This document shows, piece by piece, positions 7,023 through 14,576 of a stretch of DNA of 64,000 bases; the first letter of the stretch is position 1; every line of letters begins with the position of its first letter. The stretch is taken from NCBI RefSeq assembly GCF_022899935.1, contig NZ_JALJCJ010000001.1, positions 62,001-126,000 on the forward strand, read 5' to 3'. The translations under genes and the position numbers were made by a program. The DNA comes from Shinella curvata. GTDB taxonomy: Bacteria > Pseudomonadota > Alphaproteobacteria > Rhizobiales > Rhizobiaceae. Below the pieces are notes generated by a model that ran no database searches, was not told the DNA's origin, and saw nothing but the letters and a program-made list of their open reading frames with translations.

Positions 7023-9527
7023 ATGCAGCAATCCGCCCGCTGGAAGACCCTTGCCCTCTGGCTCGTCCTCGTGGCGAGCCTTCTTGTCCTTGTGCCGAGC
7101 CTTCTGCCGACCCGCATGGCCGCTGGGCTACCGAACTGGATGGCGGCGCACCGCCTCGTTCCAGGCCTCGACCTGACCGGCGGTTCTCGCCTCGTTCTCG
7201 AAGTTTCCCGTACCGATATTGCTGCAGATCGCCTGCGCGCCGCCGTCGAGACCATCGGCAACACGCTGCGGGCTGCCGGCATCCCCCACGGCGATCTCAA
7301 CGGCGCGGAAGATACCGTCGATGTCACGGTGACGGCGAACGACCGCATCGACGCCGCCCGCCAGGCGCTGGCTGGTCTCGATCTGGGTACGCTGAGCGAG
7401 CCGCAGGCCGGCCAGTTCCGCATCGTGCTCTCGTCGGCCGCTGTCGACGAGGCCGTTCAGGCCGCATCCCTCGGCGCGGTCGACGCCGTTCGCCGCCGTG
7501 TCGAAAGCCTCGATATTCCGGCACTCTCCGTCGCACGCGGCGAGCGCGGGCGCATCGTCGTCGCAATGCCCGGCCTGACTGACCCACAGCGCGTCAAAGA
7601 CCTTCTGGCGCAGGCCGGCAAGCTTTCCGCCCGGCTTGTCGATGACAGCATGCCGGTCAATACGGCAATCGAGGACGGCGCCCCGGCAGGGTCGGAAGTT
7701 CTCTATTCCACCGGTGAACCGCCCGTCGGCTATCTCGTGCGACAGGACGATCTTTTCACTGCGGCGGATGTCGCGTCGGCGGAACCGGCAGCCAATGACG
7801 AACCCTTTATCGAATTCGTGCTGAGGGGGGACGCCGCCGAGCGTCTGGCAGCGTTCACCCGTGACAACAGCGGCCGCACCATCGCCATCCTGCTGGACGG
7901 TCAGGTCATCTCGACGTCGCAAATCCAGGGCGCCATCACCGATGGTGTTGGCCGCCTGTCCGGCGATTTCGACGCGGAAGGTGCTGCAAACCTTGCGCGT
8001 ATCGTCGCCAGCGGCCCGCTGCCGGCTCCCGTGACGATCATCGAGGAGCGATCGATCGAGCCTGCTCTCGGCGCCACCTCCACCGCGACCGTCGTCGTCG
8101 CTCTCGTCGCTGCGGTTCTGGCCGTCGTCGCCTTCATGACCTTCTTCTATGGCGTGCTTGGCATCATCGCCTCGGTCTCGCTGTTCTTCAACGTCGCGCT
8201 GACCTTTGCCGTGCTCGCACTCGTCGGTGCGCCGCTGTCGCTGTCCATGATCGCCGGCGTCGTCCTGACCATCGGCATCGCCGTCGATGCGAGCGTGCTG
8301 ATCTTCGAACGCATCCGCGAGGAAACGAAGGCTGGCCGGGACCTGGGTGAGGCCGTCGATACCGGCTTCAACCGTGCCCGCGCGACCGTGCTCGATGCGT
8401 CGGCGACGATGCTCATTGCCATCGCTGTTCTGTTCCTGCTTTCGGCCGCACCCGTCCGTGCTTTCGCACTGTCCGTGGGCATCGGCATGCTGGCGACACT
8501 TTTCACCACCTTCGGACTGACGCAGCGCCTCGTGCGCGCCTGGCTCGGCCGCAGCCATATCACGCATCTGCCCAAGGGCGTGCGCACGGGGCTCTTCGAC
8601 CGGCTCAACCTGCGTTTCATGGCCGTGCGCAACGGCGTCTTCCTGCTGACGGCCGTGCTGTCGCTGGCCATTGCCGGCCTGCTCTTCGCCGGAAAGCTCC
8701 GGCTGGGCATCGATTTTACCGGCGGCGCCGCGCTGGAACTTCAGGCCAAAACCGGCAATGCCGACCCCTTCGAGATTTCCGCCCGCCTTGCCGATACCGG
8801 TGTCGACGTGCTGAGCGTCGATGGCGCGGCGGCCCCGAACCGGGCGCTCGTGCGCCTTACGGCGCAGGGCGAAGGTGAGAATGCCGAACAGACCTCTGTT
8901 CTCATCGCTCGCGGTGAACTGGAGGATGAATTTGATTTCCGTCGCGTCGAAGTGGTTGGGCCAGCCATATCGGGCGAGTTGATCGATACGGCGACGCTCG
9001 GTTTCGTCGCCGGCCTCATCGCGCTCGTCGCCTATATCTGGATCCGCTTCGAGTGGCATTTCGCCATCGGCGCGATCATTTCGCTGGCGCACGACGTGTT
9101 CTTCACGCTGGGCTTCCTCGCGCTTGCCAAGATCGAGTTCAACATCAGCGCGGTCGCCGCACTTCTGACGGTCGCCGGCTATTCGCTCAACGACACGATG
9201 GTCGTCTATGACCGCATTCGCGAAAATCTGCGCCATTTCAAGCAGATGCCGCTACCCATCCTGATCGACGATGCGATCAATCGCACGCTGTCGCGCACCG
9301 TGCTGACCTCGGCGACGACGCTGATCGCGCTTGCGGCGCTGGCACTCTTCGGCGGCGAGGCTATCCGCACATTCGCGCTGACGCTGCTCTTCGGGGTGGC
9401 GATCGGCACCATATCCTCTATCTACATTGCCGGGCCGATCCTCATTCTGTTCCGCCTCCGGCCGGAGCGTTACCGTCCCGGCAAGGGCGGCACGGGGGCG
9501 GCCCCGGAGACGGGAGCCAATGGCTAA
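7023..9527 (+). CDS. secDF: Fused protein translocase subunit SecDF
   Basis: 834 residues join SecD and SecF in one chain, as is usual in Rhizobiales. Residues 10-30 are the first membrane segment; PGLDLTGGSRLVLEV is the SecD signature; the periplasmic P1 region runs to about 340; a first RND-like membrane block includes VVLTIGIAVDASVLIFERIRE. The SecF half begins near 535, with LGIDFTGGAALELQ and YSLNDTMVVYDRIREN. The protein uses the proton gradient to pull secreted chains through the inner membrane. Its 3' end overlaps the Mth938-domain gene by 8 bases. Confidence 0.97.
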   Translation: MQQSARWKTLALWLVLVASLLVLVPSLLPTRMAAGLPNWMAAHRLVPGLDLTGGSRLVLEVSRTDIAADRLRAAVETIGNTLRAAGIPHGDLNGAEDTVDVTVTANDRIDAARQALAGLDLGTLSEPQAGQFRIVLSSAAVDEAVQAASLGAVDAVRRRVESLDIPALSVARGERGRIVVAMPGLTDPQRVKDLLAQAGKLSARLVDDSMPVNTAIEDGAPAGSEVLYSTGEPPVGYLVRQDDLFTAADVASAEPAANDEPFIEFVLRGDAAERLAAFTRDNSGRTIAILLDGQVISTSQIQGAITDGVGRLSGDFDAEGAANLARIVASGPLPAPVTIIEERSIEPALGATSTATVVVALVAAVLAVVAFMTFFYGVLGIIASVSLFFNVALTFAVLALVGAPLSLSMIAGVVLTIGIAVDASVLIFERIREETKAGRDLGEAVDTGFNRARATVLDASATMLIAIAVLFLLSAAPVRAFALSVGIGMLATLFTTFGLTQRLVRAWLGRSHITHLPKGVRTGLFDRLNLRFMAVRNGVFLLTAVLSLAIAGLLFAGKLRLGIDFTGGAALELQAKTGNADPFEISARLADTGVDVLSVDGAAAPNRALVRLTAQGEGENAEQTSVLIARGELEDEFDFRRVEVVGPAISGELIDTATLGFVAGLIALVAYIWIRFEWHFAIGAIISLAHDVFFTLGFLALAKIEFNISAVAALLTVAGYSLNDTMVVYDRIRENLRHFKQMPLPILIDDAINRTLSRTVLTSATTLIALAALALFGGEAIRTFALTLLFGVAIGTISSIYIAGPILILFRLRPERYRPGKGGTGAAPETGANG

Positions 9528-9906
9528 GGGCATCGAAATCCGAGAGGCGCATTTCCCCGGGCGTGCGCCGATCGACGCATATGGCAATGGCGGGTTCCGC
9601 TTCGCCGACATGTCGCACCGCGGCTCCATCCTGTGCCTGCCCTCGGGCATCCACGGCTGGGACAAGACGGAAGATACGCCGCTCACTTTGGCCGATCTCC
9701 AGCGCGTGCTGGACGATGCTGGCGAGATCGAGGTTTTGCTCGTAGGCACCGGCAAGGAGATCCGTCCGCTGCCAGCCGAGATCAAGGCTGCGCTGAGAGA
9801 ACGCCATATCCGTTCCGACCCGATGAGCACGGGCGCGGCGGTGCGCACCTTCAATGTCATGCTGGCCGAAAGCCGCGCGGTTGCCGCCGCGCTCATCGCC
9901 GTGTGA
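9520..9906 (+). CDS. Mth938-like domain protein
   Basis: 128 residues with the Mth938/NDUFAF3-like pattern: YGNGGFRFADMSHRGSIL, then VLLVGTGKEIRPLP and MSTGAAVRTFNVMLAE. Family members are linked to respiratory complex I assembly in mitochondria; the bacterial role is unproven. The ATG overlaps the end of secDF and follows GGGAG. The next gene belongs to the NDUFAF6/phytoene-synthase family, so two complex-I-assembly-like genes lie together. Confidence 0.85.
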   Translation: MAKGIEIREAHFPGRAPIDAYGNGGFRFADMSHRGSILCLPSGIHGWDKTEDTPLTLADLQRVLDDAGEIEVLLVGTGKEIRPLPAEIKAALRERHIRSDPMSTGAAVRTFNVMLAESRAVAAALIAV

Positions 9907-9921
9907 CGCGAAAGACCTGAC

Positions 9922-10773
9922 GTGACCGACACCAAGGACAATTATGCGCACTGCCTGACAGTGCTCCGCGACACCGATCGCGACCGTTACCTCGCCTGCC
10001 TGCTGGCGCCGGCGGAGAAGCGCGGCCCGCTTGCCGCGCTCTATGCCTTCAATGCCGAAATCGCCCGCGTGCGCGATCTCGTGCGCGAGGCGCTGCCCGG
10101 CGAAATCCGCCTGCAATGGTGGCGTGATCTCCTGGAAGGCGAGGCGGACGGTGACGCGATGGCCAATCCGCTCGCCGCCGGTCTCCTCGCCTGCGTGAAG
10201 GAGTACAGGCTGCCCGTCGCCGTGCTAACGGACATGATCGAGGCGCGCATCTTCGATGTCTATAACGATCCGATGGAAAGCCGCTCGGCACTGGAGGGCT
10301 ATGCCGGCGAGACAGCCTCTGCGCTGATCCAGCTCGCGAGCCTCATTCTCGACCCGAAGAACGCCCCGAAATCCGCCGAGGCTGCCGGCCATGCCGGCGT
10401 CGCGCAGACGGTCGCCGGCACCCTGCTGCTCATGCCCATCCATCGCCGGCGCGGCCAGATCTATCTGCCGGCCGATCTCATGGCCGCCACGGGCCTGACG
10501 CCGGAAGCACTGCTCGCCGGAAACGATCCGGTGGCGGCGGCACGCGCCGTCGAGGCCTTCGTCGGTCTCGGACGCGATCATCTCGCCAAGGCGCGCGCCG
10601 CAAACGGCGTGTCGCTCGCCAACCGCGCTGCCTTTTTGCCAGTCGCGCTCGTTGTGCCTATATTGAAGGCTGCGGAGAAAGCGGGCGCCGGTGTGCTTGA
10701 CGGTACGCTTCAGCCTCCTCAGTGGCGGCGGCAGTGGTGGATGTGGCGCGCCCTGCGGCGTGGCCCGTTCTGA
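9922..10773 (+). CDS. Squalene/phytoene synthase-family protein (NDUFAF6-like)
   Basis: 283 residues, all-helical, with FNAEIARVRDLV, LQWWRDLLEGEA and YLPADLMAATG matching the squalene/phytoene synthase superfamily. The aspartate-rich motifs needed for prenyl synthesis look weak (DLVRE instead of a clear DxxxD), which fits the NDUFAF6-like branch. It starts with GTG, 15 bases after the Mth938 gene. Isoprenoid synthesis should not be assumed: no carotenoid or hopanoid genes lie nearby. Confidence 0.83.
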   Translation: MTDTKDNYAHCLTVLRDTDRDRYLACLLAPAEKRGPLAALYAFNAEIARVRDLVREALPGEIRLQWWRDLLEGEADGDAMANPLAAGLLACVKEYRLPVAVLTDMIEARIFDVYNDPMESRSALEGYAGETASALIQLASLILDPKNAPKSAEAAGHAGVAQTVAGTLLLMPIHRRRGQIYLPADLMAATGLTPEALLAGNDPVAAARAVEAFVGLGRDHLAKARAANGVSLANRAAFLPVALVVPILKAAEKAGAGVLDGTLQPPQWRRQWWMWRALRRGPF

Positions 10774-10849
10774 AAACCTGACAAGACGCAAAACTGGCGC
10801 AAGCCTTGTCCGCTACAGCGGCTGAACCTGTTTTGCGGGAGGAGAGTCG

Positions 10850-11293
10850 ATGTTCTGGACCATCATCATCGCCGGCCTGTTTTTGGCCGGACTGATCTTC
10901 CGTCAAAAATTTCGCAGTGAGGATCGCCAGGAGGAGGCGGGCGAGGATGCCGGCCTCGCCATCGTGGAATTCGGCCGAGCCTTCCCGGAGGAGGCTATCC
11001 GCGCCGTCGTGACCACCAGGGATCGCCGCACGGTCTTTCTGCGGCTGCACGACGGCAAGGCGGGGTGCATGCAGGCCCATGGCCATCATTATGCCTGCCA
11101 CCTGATCGAGCCCGGCACCGTCCGCGTCAGCAGCGCCGGCCCGAAACGTCTGGCCATACAGTTCGCAAACGCCGCCTTCGAAGGCGGCACTTACGAATTC
11201 AGTGATGAAAAAGAGGCCGCCGAGGTCTCCCTCTGGCTGCTCGGGAGCTTTATGCCGGGCGCTGCAAACCTCAACGCCCAGCCGGCCGGCTAA
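10850..11293 (+). CDS. Uncharacterised membrane-anchored protein (147 aa)
   Basis: One N-terminal membrane segment (residues 2-17, FWTIIIAGLFLAGLIF) is followed by a charged linker and a soluble domain of about 110 residues with RRTVFLRLHDGKAGCMQAHGHH and a C-terminal helix. I recognise no catalytic motif. A GGGAGGAGAG ribosome site precedes the ATG. It is convergent with trmFO, with 12 bases between the stops. Confidence 0.72.
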   Translation: MFWTIIIAGLFLAGLIFRQKFRSEDRQEEAGEDAGLAIVEFGRAFPEEAIRAVVTTRDRRTVFLRLHDGKAGCMQAHGHHYACHLIEPGTVRVSSAGPKRLAIQFANAAFEGGTYEFSDEKEAAEVSLWLLGSFMPGAANLNAQPAG

Positions 11294-11305
11294 TTCAGTT
11301 GCCGA

Positions 11306-12715
11306 TCAGCGCCCGAGCCAGCGGGCGCAATCTTCGAGCGCGCGTGCCGCGGTTGCCTGTTTTTTGGCGACTGCCTTGTCCTTGCCGCGAAACCGCTTCA
11401 GCCCTTCGGGACGGACGACCGCGCCGGGTTCCAGCGGCGGGAAGAGGCCGAAATTCACGTTCATCGGCTGGAAGGAACGTTTGCCCGGCTCGTCGTCGGA
11501 GACGATGTGGCCGCCGGTGATGTGGTTCAGCAATGCGCCGAAGGCCGTCGTTTCCGGCGGCAGCGACGGCGTCTGGCCGAGCCGTTCGGCCGCGGCGAAG
11601 CGGCCGGCGAGCAAGCCGATGCTGGCGCTTTCCACATAGCCTTCACAGCCGGTGATCTGGCCGGCGAATCGCAGGCCCGGACGGCCCTTCAGCGTCAGCG
11701 ACCGATCGAGCAGCGTCGGCGAATTGATATAGGTATTGCGGTGCAGGCCGCCGAGGCGGGCGAATTCCGCGTTTTCCAGGCCGGGAATCAGCCGGAAGAT
11801 TTCGGCCTGCGCGCCATATTTCAACTTCGTCTGGAAACCGACCATGTTGTAGAGCGTGCCGAGCGCATTGTCCTGGCGCAACTGCACGACAGCATAGGCC
11901 TTGACGGTCGGATTGTGCGCATTGGTCAGGCCCATCGGCTTCATCGGGCCGTGGCGCAGGGTCTCGCGGCCGCGCTCGGCCATCACCTCGATCGGCAGGC
12001 AGCCATCGAAATAGGGCGTGCCTTCCCATTCCTTGAAGCCCGTCGTGTCGCCGGCGATCAGCGCATCGACGAAGGCATTGTACTGCGCTTCGTCCATCGG
12101 GCAGTTGATATAGTCCTTGCCCGTGCCGCCGGGGCCGACCTTGTCGTAGCGCGACTGGAACCAGCAGACATCCATATTGATGCTGGCGGTGTGCACGATC
12201 GGCGCGATCGCATCGAAGAAGGCAAGCGAATCGGCGCCGGTGCGCGCCTGGATCGCGGCGGCAAGCGAGGGCGCGGTGAGCGGGCCGGTGGCGATGATCG
12301 CCTGGTCCCACGCTTCCGGCGGCAGGCCGGTGACTTCCTCGCGGGTGATGGTGATCAGCGGATGGCTTTCGAGCGCAGCCGTGACGGCGGCAGAAAAACC
12401 GTCGCGGTCGACGGCGAGCGCGCCGCCGGCCGGCACCTGGTTGGCATCGGCTGAACGCATGATGAGCGAGCCGGCAAGCCGCATTTCGGCATGCAGAACG
12501 CCCACGGCATTGGAGGTGGCGTCATCCGAGCGGAAGGAATTGGAGCAGACGAGCTCGGCGAGGCTGTCCGTCTTGTGCGCATCCGTGCCGCGCACGCCGC
12601 GCATTTCATGCAGGATGACGGGAACGCCGGTTTCGGCGATCTGCCAGGCGGCTTCCGAGCCGGCTAGGCCGCCGCCGATGACATGGATGGGGGTGTGGGA
12701 AGAGGTCTTGGTCAT
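11306..12715 (-). CDS. trmFO: tRNA (uracil-5-)-methyltransferase, folate/FAD-dependent
   Basis: 469 residues. The N-terminal dinucleotide fold has [18 protein letters not shown], followed by the GidA/TrmFO signature [12 protein letters not shown] and the C-terminal [19 protein letters not shown]. The enzyme makes 5-methyluridine-54 in the T loop of tRNA using methylenetetrahydrofolate and FADH2. I chose ATG 12715 (MTKTSSH), which places the GGGLAG motif near residue 12 as in homologues. It is transcribed alone. Confidence 0.95.
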   Translation of the reverse strand: MTKTSSHTPIHVIGGGLAGSEAAWQIAETGVPVILHEMRGVRGTDAHKTDSLAELVCSNSFRSDDATSNAVGVLHAEMRLAGSLIMRSADANQVPAGGALAVDRDGFSAAVTAALESHPLITITREEVTGLPPEAWDQAIIATGPLTAPSLAAAIQARTGADSLAFFDAIAPIVHTASINMDVCWFQSRYDKVGPGGTGKDYINCPMDEAQYNAFVDALIAGDTTGFKEWEGTPYFDGCLPIEVMAERGRETLRHGPMKPMGLTNAHNPTVKAYAVVQLRQDNALGTLYNMVGFQTKLKYGAQAEIFRLIPGLENAEFARLGGLHRNTYINSPTLLDRSLTLKGRPGLRFAGQITGCEGYVESASIGLLAGRFAAAERLGQTPSLPPETTAFGALLNHITGGHIVSDDEPGKRSFQPMNVNFGLFPPLEPGAVVRPEGLKRFRGKDKAVAKKQATAARALEDCARWLGR

Positions 12716-12790
12716 GGGCGGTTGGTTATCATGGGCAACGGCGCATTTCCAAGGAAAAGCATTTTTGGGGCGGGGCATCATGCACCTGGA

Positions 12791-12820
12791 ATCAAAAACG
12801 GCACCAGATGGTGCCGTTTG
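12791..12820 (-). terminator. Rho-independent terminator of the first DUF1127 gene
   Basis: A perfect 10-bp stem (AAACGGCACC / GGTGCCGTTT, loop AGAT) is followed on the minus strand by a short T run (GTTTTTGATT). It lies 54 bases beyond the stop of the DUF1127 gene at 12874-13017. Confidence 0.7.
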
Positions 12821-12873
12821 ATCGTCCCTCGCGCTGGCCGTTTCCGGCCGCTGCGGCGGAAACCGGCTATGTC

Positions 12874-13017
12874 TTAGCGGAAGGAACGGGCTGCGATGTC
12901 GCGGATGTCGTAACGGGTCAGGCCGATGTCGGACAGCGTGTGGTTCGACAGGTTGCCGAGTTCGTTCATCGTGCGGCGGTAGGACATCCAGTTCTTGGCA
13001 ATGCGGATCGGGTTCAT
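12874..13017 (-). CDS. DUF1127 small Arg-rich protein A (47 aa)
   Basis: The 47-residue chain has the DUF1127 core: [19 protein letters not shown] then [18 protein letters not shown]1127 proteins are small, basic and often stress-induced. In Rhodobacter one is co-expressed with CCUCCUCCC-motif sRNAs and acts as an RNA-binding factor; in Agrobacterium others affect carbon and phosphate metabolism. A GAGGAGAAG ribosome site precedes the ATG. The gene is monocistronic, with its own terminator. Confidence 0.9.
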   Translation of the reverse strand: MNPIRIAKNWMSYRRTMNELGNLSNHTLSDIGLTRYDIRDIAARSFR

Positions 13018-13094
13018 GGTCTTCTCCTCGAAGTGTTGGCCGGGAGGTCTCTCTCTCCGGTTTGTGAGGTCTGTATACGCGACATATCTATTAA

Positions 13095-13106
13095 TGTGCA
13101 GTGCAA
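13095..13106. repeat. 12-base repeat TGTGCAGTGCAA, copy 1
   Basis: The 12-mer contains the palindrome TGCA-G-TGCA and lies 78 bases upstream of the DUF1127 A start. An identical copy lies at 14325. It resembles TGC-rich palindromes of the kind bound by PhaR-type regulators, but this is only a resemblance. Confidence 0.35.
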
Positions 13107-13298
13107 AGAAAATGCAGCTGCTATGCATTTGTGCAATAAGACGATGACGGATCAGGCAGATGCTCAGCCTGCATGCGAACTAGCCAGAAAATGCCGTTAT
13201 TACGGGCATATAGCTGGATTTGGTGAATGCGAACTTAGACTTGTCAGAATGTCGCATTTGGGGAACTGCGACATTGTGCGCCGCAAAAAGACGCGCAA

Positions 13299-13334
13299 AC
13301 GAAAACGCCCTCCGGTGGGAGCCGGAGGGCGTTC
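13299..13334 (-). terminator. Rho-independent terminator of the second DUF1127 gene
   Basis: A perfect 12-bp stem (AACGCCCTCCGG / CCGGAGGGCGTT, 6-base loop) is followed on the minus strand by TTCGTTTG. It lies 30 bases beyond the stop of the 13364-13507 gene. Confidence 0.75.
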
Positions 13335-13363
13335 GAATTGCGACCCGCAAGGGTCCGTTCGGC

Positions 13364-13507
13364 TTAGATCGAAGCCTTGCGAGCGATGTACGGAATATCG
13401 CTGCGGCCGATGCCGAGGTCGCGAAGTTCACGGTCGGTCATGCGGCCGAGTTCGCTGACGGTCTGACGGTACTTGCGCCAGTTGTTGAAAGAGCGTGCCA
13501 GGTTCAT
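13364..13507 (-). CDS. DUF1127 small Arg-rich protein B (47 aa)
   Basis: This is a paralogue of protein A with the same length and layout: NWRKYRQTVSELGRMTDREL then LRDLGIGRSDIPYIARKASI. A GAAAGGGG ribosome site precedes the ATG. It is read on the same strand as, and downstream of, two anti-SD small RNA genes. Its promoter region shares a 15-base element with the nearer RNA gene at the same offset, which suggests joint control. Confidence 0.92.
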   Translation of the reverse strand: MNLARSFNNWRKYRQTVSELGRMTDRELRDLGIGRSDIPYIARKASI

Positions 13508-13582
13508 GTCATTTACCCCTTTCGTGGGCTTGCGTACTAGGCGGCCGCTCATCTTTGGCGCCGCCCTGATCTGATGGATTGG

Positions 13583-13588
13583 AATATA
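13583..13588 (-). promoter_or_regulatory. Candidate -10 box (TATATT) for DUF1127 B
   Basis: On the minus strand TATATT lies about 76 bases before the DUF1127 B start. A convincing -35 box is not visible. Support comes from the shared 15-mer 36 bases upstream, matching the spacing at the small RNA promoter near 13874. Confidence 0.35.
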
Positions 13589-13623
13589 CGCTGCGCCGCG
13601 AAAAAGGACAGCGCAATTGCCGT

Positions 13624-13638
13624 ATGGCACCCATGCGT
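13624..13638. repeat. 15-base promoter repeat ATGGCACCCATGCGT, copy 1
   Basis: This is identical to 13916-13930. Its edge lies 36 bases upstream (minus strand) of the candidate -10 box of DUF1127 B. It forms part of an imperfect CATGCG-N6-GCATG palindrome. Confidence 0.5.
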
Positions 13639-13739
13639 TTTATGCATGTCAAGTGGAAATTTAGGCGAAATTCTGGCCAAAATCCGGGCTCGGTGCCACA
13701 AAGGTAAAGAAGCCATGTGGGATTGATTGGGTGCGGTGC

Positions 13740-13870
13740 AAAAAGCAACGCCCGCCGGGGGAGGAGATCCGGCGGGCGTTGCTGATATCGATTGGCAGCT
13801 TGGGAGGAGGAGGGGCTGCCAATCCTTGTCGGGGACGTTGGGAGGAGGAGATCGTTGCCCGACCGATGGG
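13740..13870 (-). ncRNA. Anti-SD small RNA of the alpha-r14/cuckoo type, copy 2
   Basis: On the minus strand three hairpins follow one another, each exposing a CTCCTCC(TCC)C motif complementary to Shine-Dalgarno sites. The first has its loop at 13838-13852. The second has a perfect 10-bp stem GATTGGCAGC / GCTGCCAATC (13790-13824). The third is a 14-bp terminator stem (13745-13782) followed by a T5 tail. The total is about 130 nt. This layout of three redundant anti-SD loops matches the alpha-r14 (NfeR1) family of rhizobia and the wider cuckoo/CcsR class. The 5' end is inferred from the -10 box. Confidence 0.85.
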
Positions 13871-13873
13871 AAA

Positions 13874-13879
13874 GTTATA
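13874..13879 (-). promoter_or_regulatory. Candidate -10 box (TATAAC) of small RNA copy 2
   Basis: On the minus strand CTATAAC lies about 7 bases before the inferred RNA 5' end. The hexamer 17 bases upstream (TTTTGC) is a weak -35. The 15-mer repeat begins 37 bases upstream. Confidence 0.45.
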
Positions 13880-13915
13880 GCCTGCCTCGATGGCGAGCAA
13901 AAGCGCACGATTGGA

Positions 13916-13930
13916 ATGGCACCCATGCGT
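13916..13930. repeat. 15-base promoter repeat ATGGCACCCATGCGT, copy 2
   Basis: This is identical to 13624-13638. It lies 37 bases upstream of the small RNA -10 box and continues into a CATGCG-N5-CGCATG palindrome, a plausible activator site near -50. Confidence 0.5.
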
Positions 13931-14040
13931 GAGCCGCATGCGTTCCGCAGTCCGGCGCTCAACGCGACGAGGGCGGCCGCATCGAACCTCGCGGTGGCAA
14001 AAGATTTTGGATGGTTGGGCGGGTTTGCCAGTACTTGGCG

Positions 14041-14168
14041 AAAACAATAACGCCCGCCGGGGGAGGAGATCCGGCGGGCGTCATTAAGAGTGATTGGCAA
14101 CTGGGAGGAGGAGTGTTGCCAATCGTATCGGAGAAGCGCTGGGAGGAGGAGTGCGCTGCTCCGAATTC
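14041..14168 (-). ncRNA. Anti-SD small RNA of the alpha-r14/cuckoo type, copy 1
   Basis: It has the same three-hairpin layout as copy 2. The first stem is GGAGAAGCGC / GCGCTGCTCC (14130-14162, one mismatch); the second is a perfect GATTGGCAAC / GTTGCCAATC (14092-14124); the third is a terminator stem CGCCCGCCGG / CCGGCGGGCG (14051-14080) with tail TTATTGTTTT. All three loops carry CTCCTCC. The terminator arms and loop are identical to copy 2, so the two genes are a tandem duplication about 300 bases apart. The promoter is unclear; TATCGA near 14173-14178 is a weak -10 candidate. Confidence 0.83.
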
Positions 14169-14324
14169 CTGTTCGATACCGTTTCCGGCGTCGGGTCTGT
14201 CGGCATCATGCCGGGCGTTCAACCATTCCGCCCTCCGGTCTGCCTGTCGCCTCAGTGGCGCCTTGGTTTCCGGTCCGAACCATCTCTGATCCGATGACTC
14301 CAATCTAACCTGATCTTTCGATTT

Positions 14325-14336
14325 TGTGCAGTGCAA
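14325..14336. repeat. 12-base repeat TGTGCAGTGCAA, copy 2
   Basis: This is identical to 13095-13106, extended here to the near palindrome TTGTGCAGTGCAA. It lies in the divergent gap between small RNA copy 1 and the DUF2157 gene. Confidence 0.35.
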
Positions 14337-14576
14337 TATGGGAATGGATGATATGCGCCAGCTGCATGCCCGAAATCGAAACGCCACCGGCGTCTTGCTG
14401 CTAAATTTGCCAGGGATTTCTTTATGTCCCGTTAATCATCGCGCCCACCGCATTCCTTTTGGCCCGAATGAGCGGATTGTCGCTTCGATTGCGAATTTCT
14501 GGCGGCGCTATACCGTTTCTCCTGACAGGGTATGCTCGACGCGACTCGTGCGCGTTTTGAAGAGAGGTGGGGACGG

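Noticed and set aside
7128-9236. A 702-codon open frame on the minus strand
   Set aside because: It lies wholly antisense to secDF, whose motifs are unmistakable. Its translation is rich in Arg, Asp, Gly and Gln, typical of a shadow frame in high-GC DNA.
13740-14168. Repeated GGGAGGAGG blocks as a CRISPR array or a set of ribosome sites
   Set aside because: The blocks are loops of stable stems with unequal spacing and no unique spacers, and no ORFs follow them on the plus strand. On the minus strand they fit anti-SD small RNAs.
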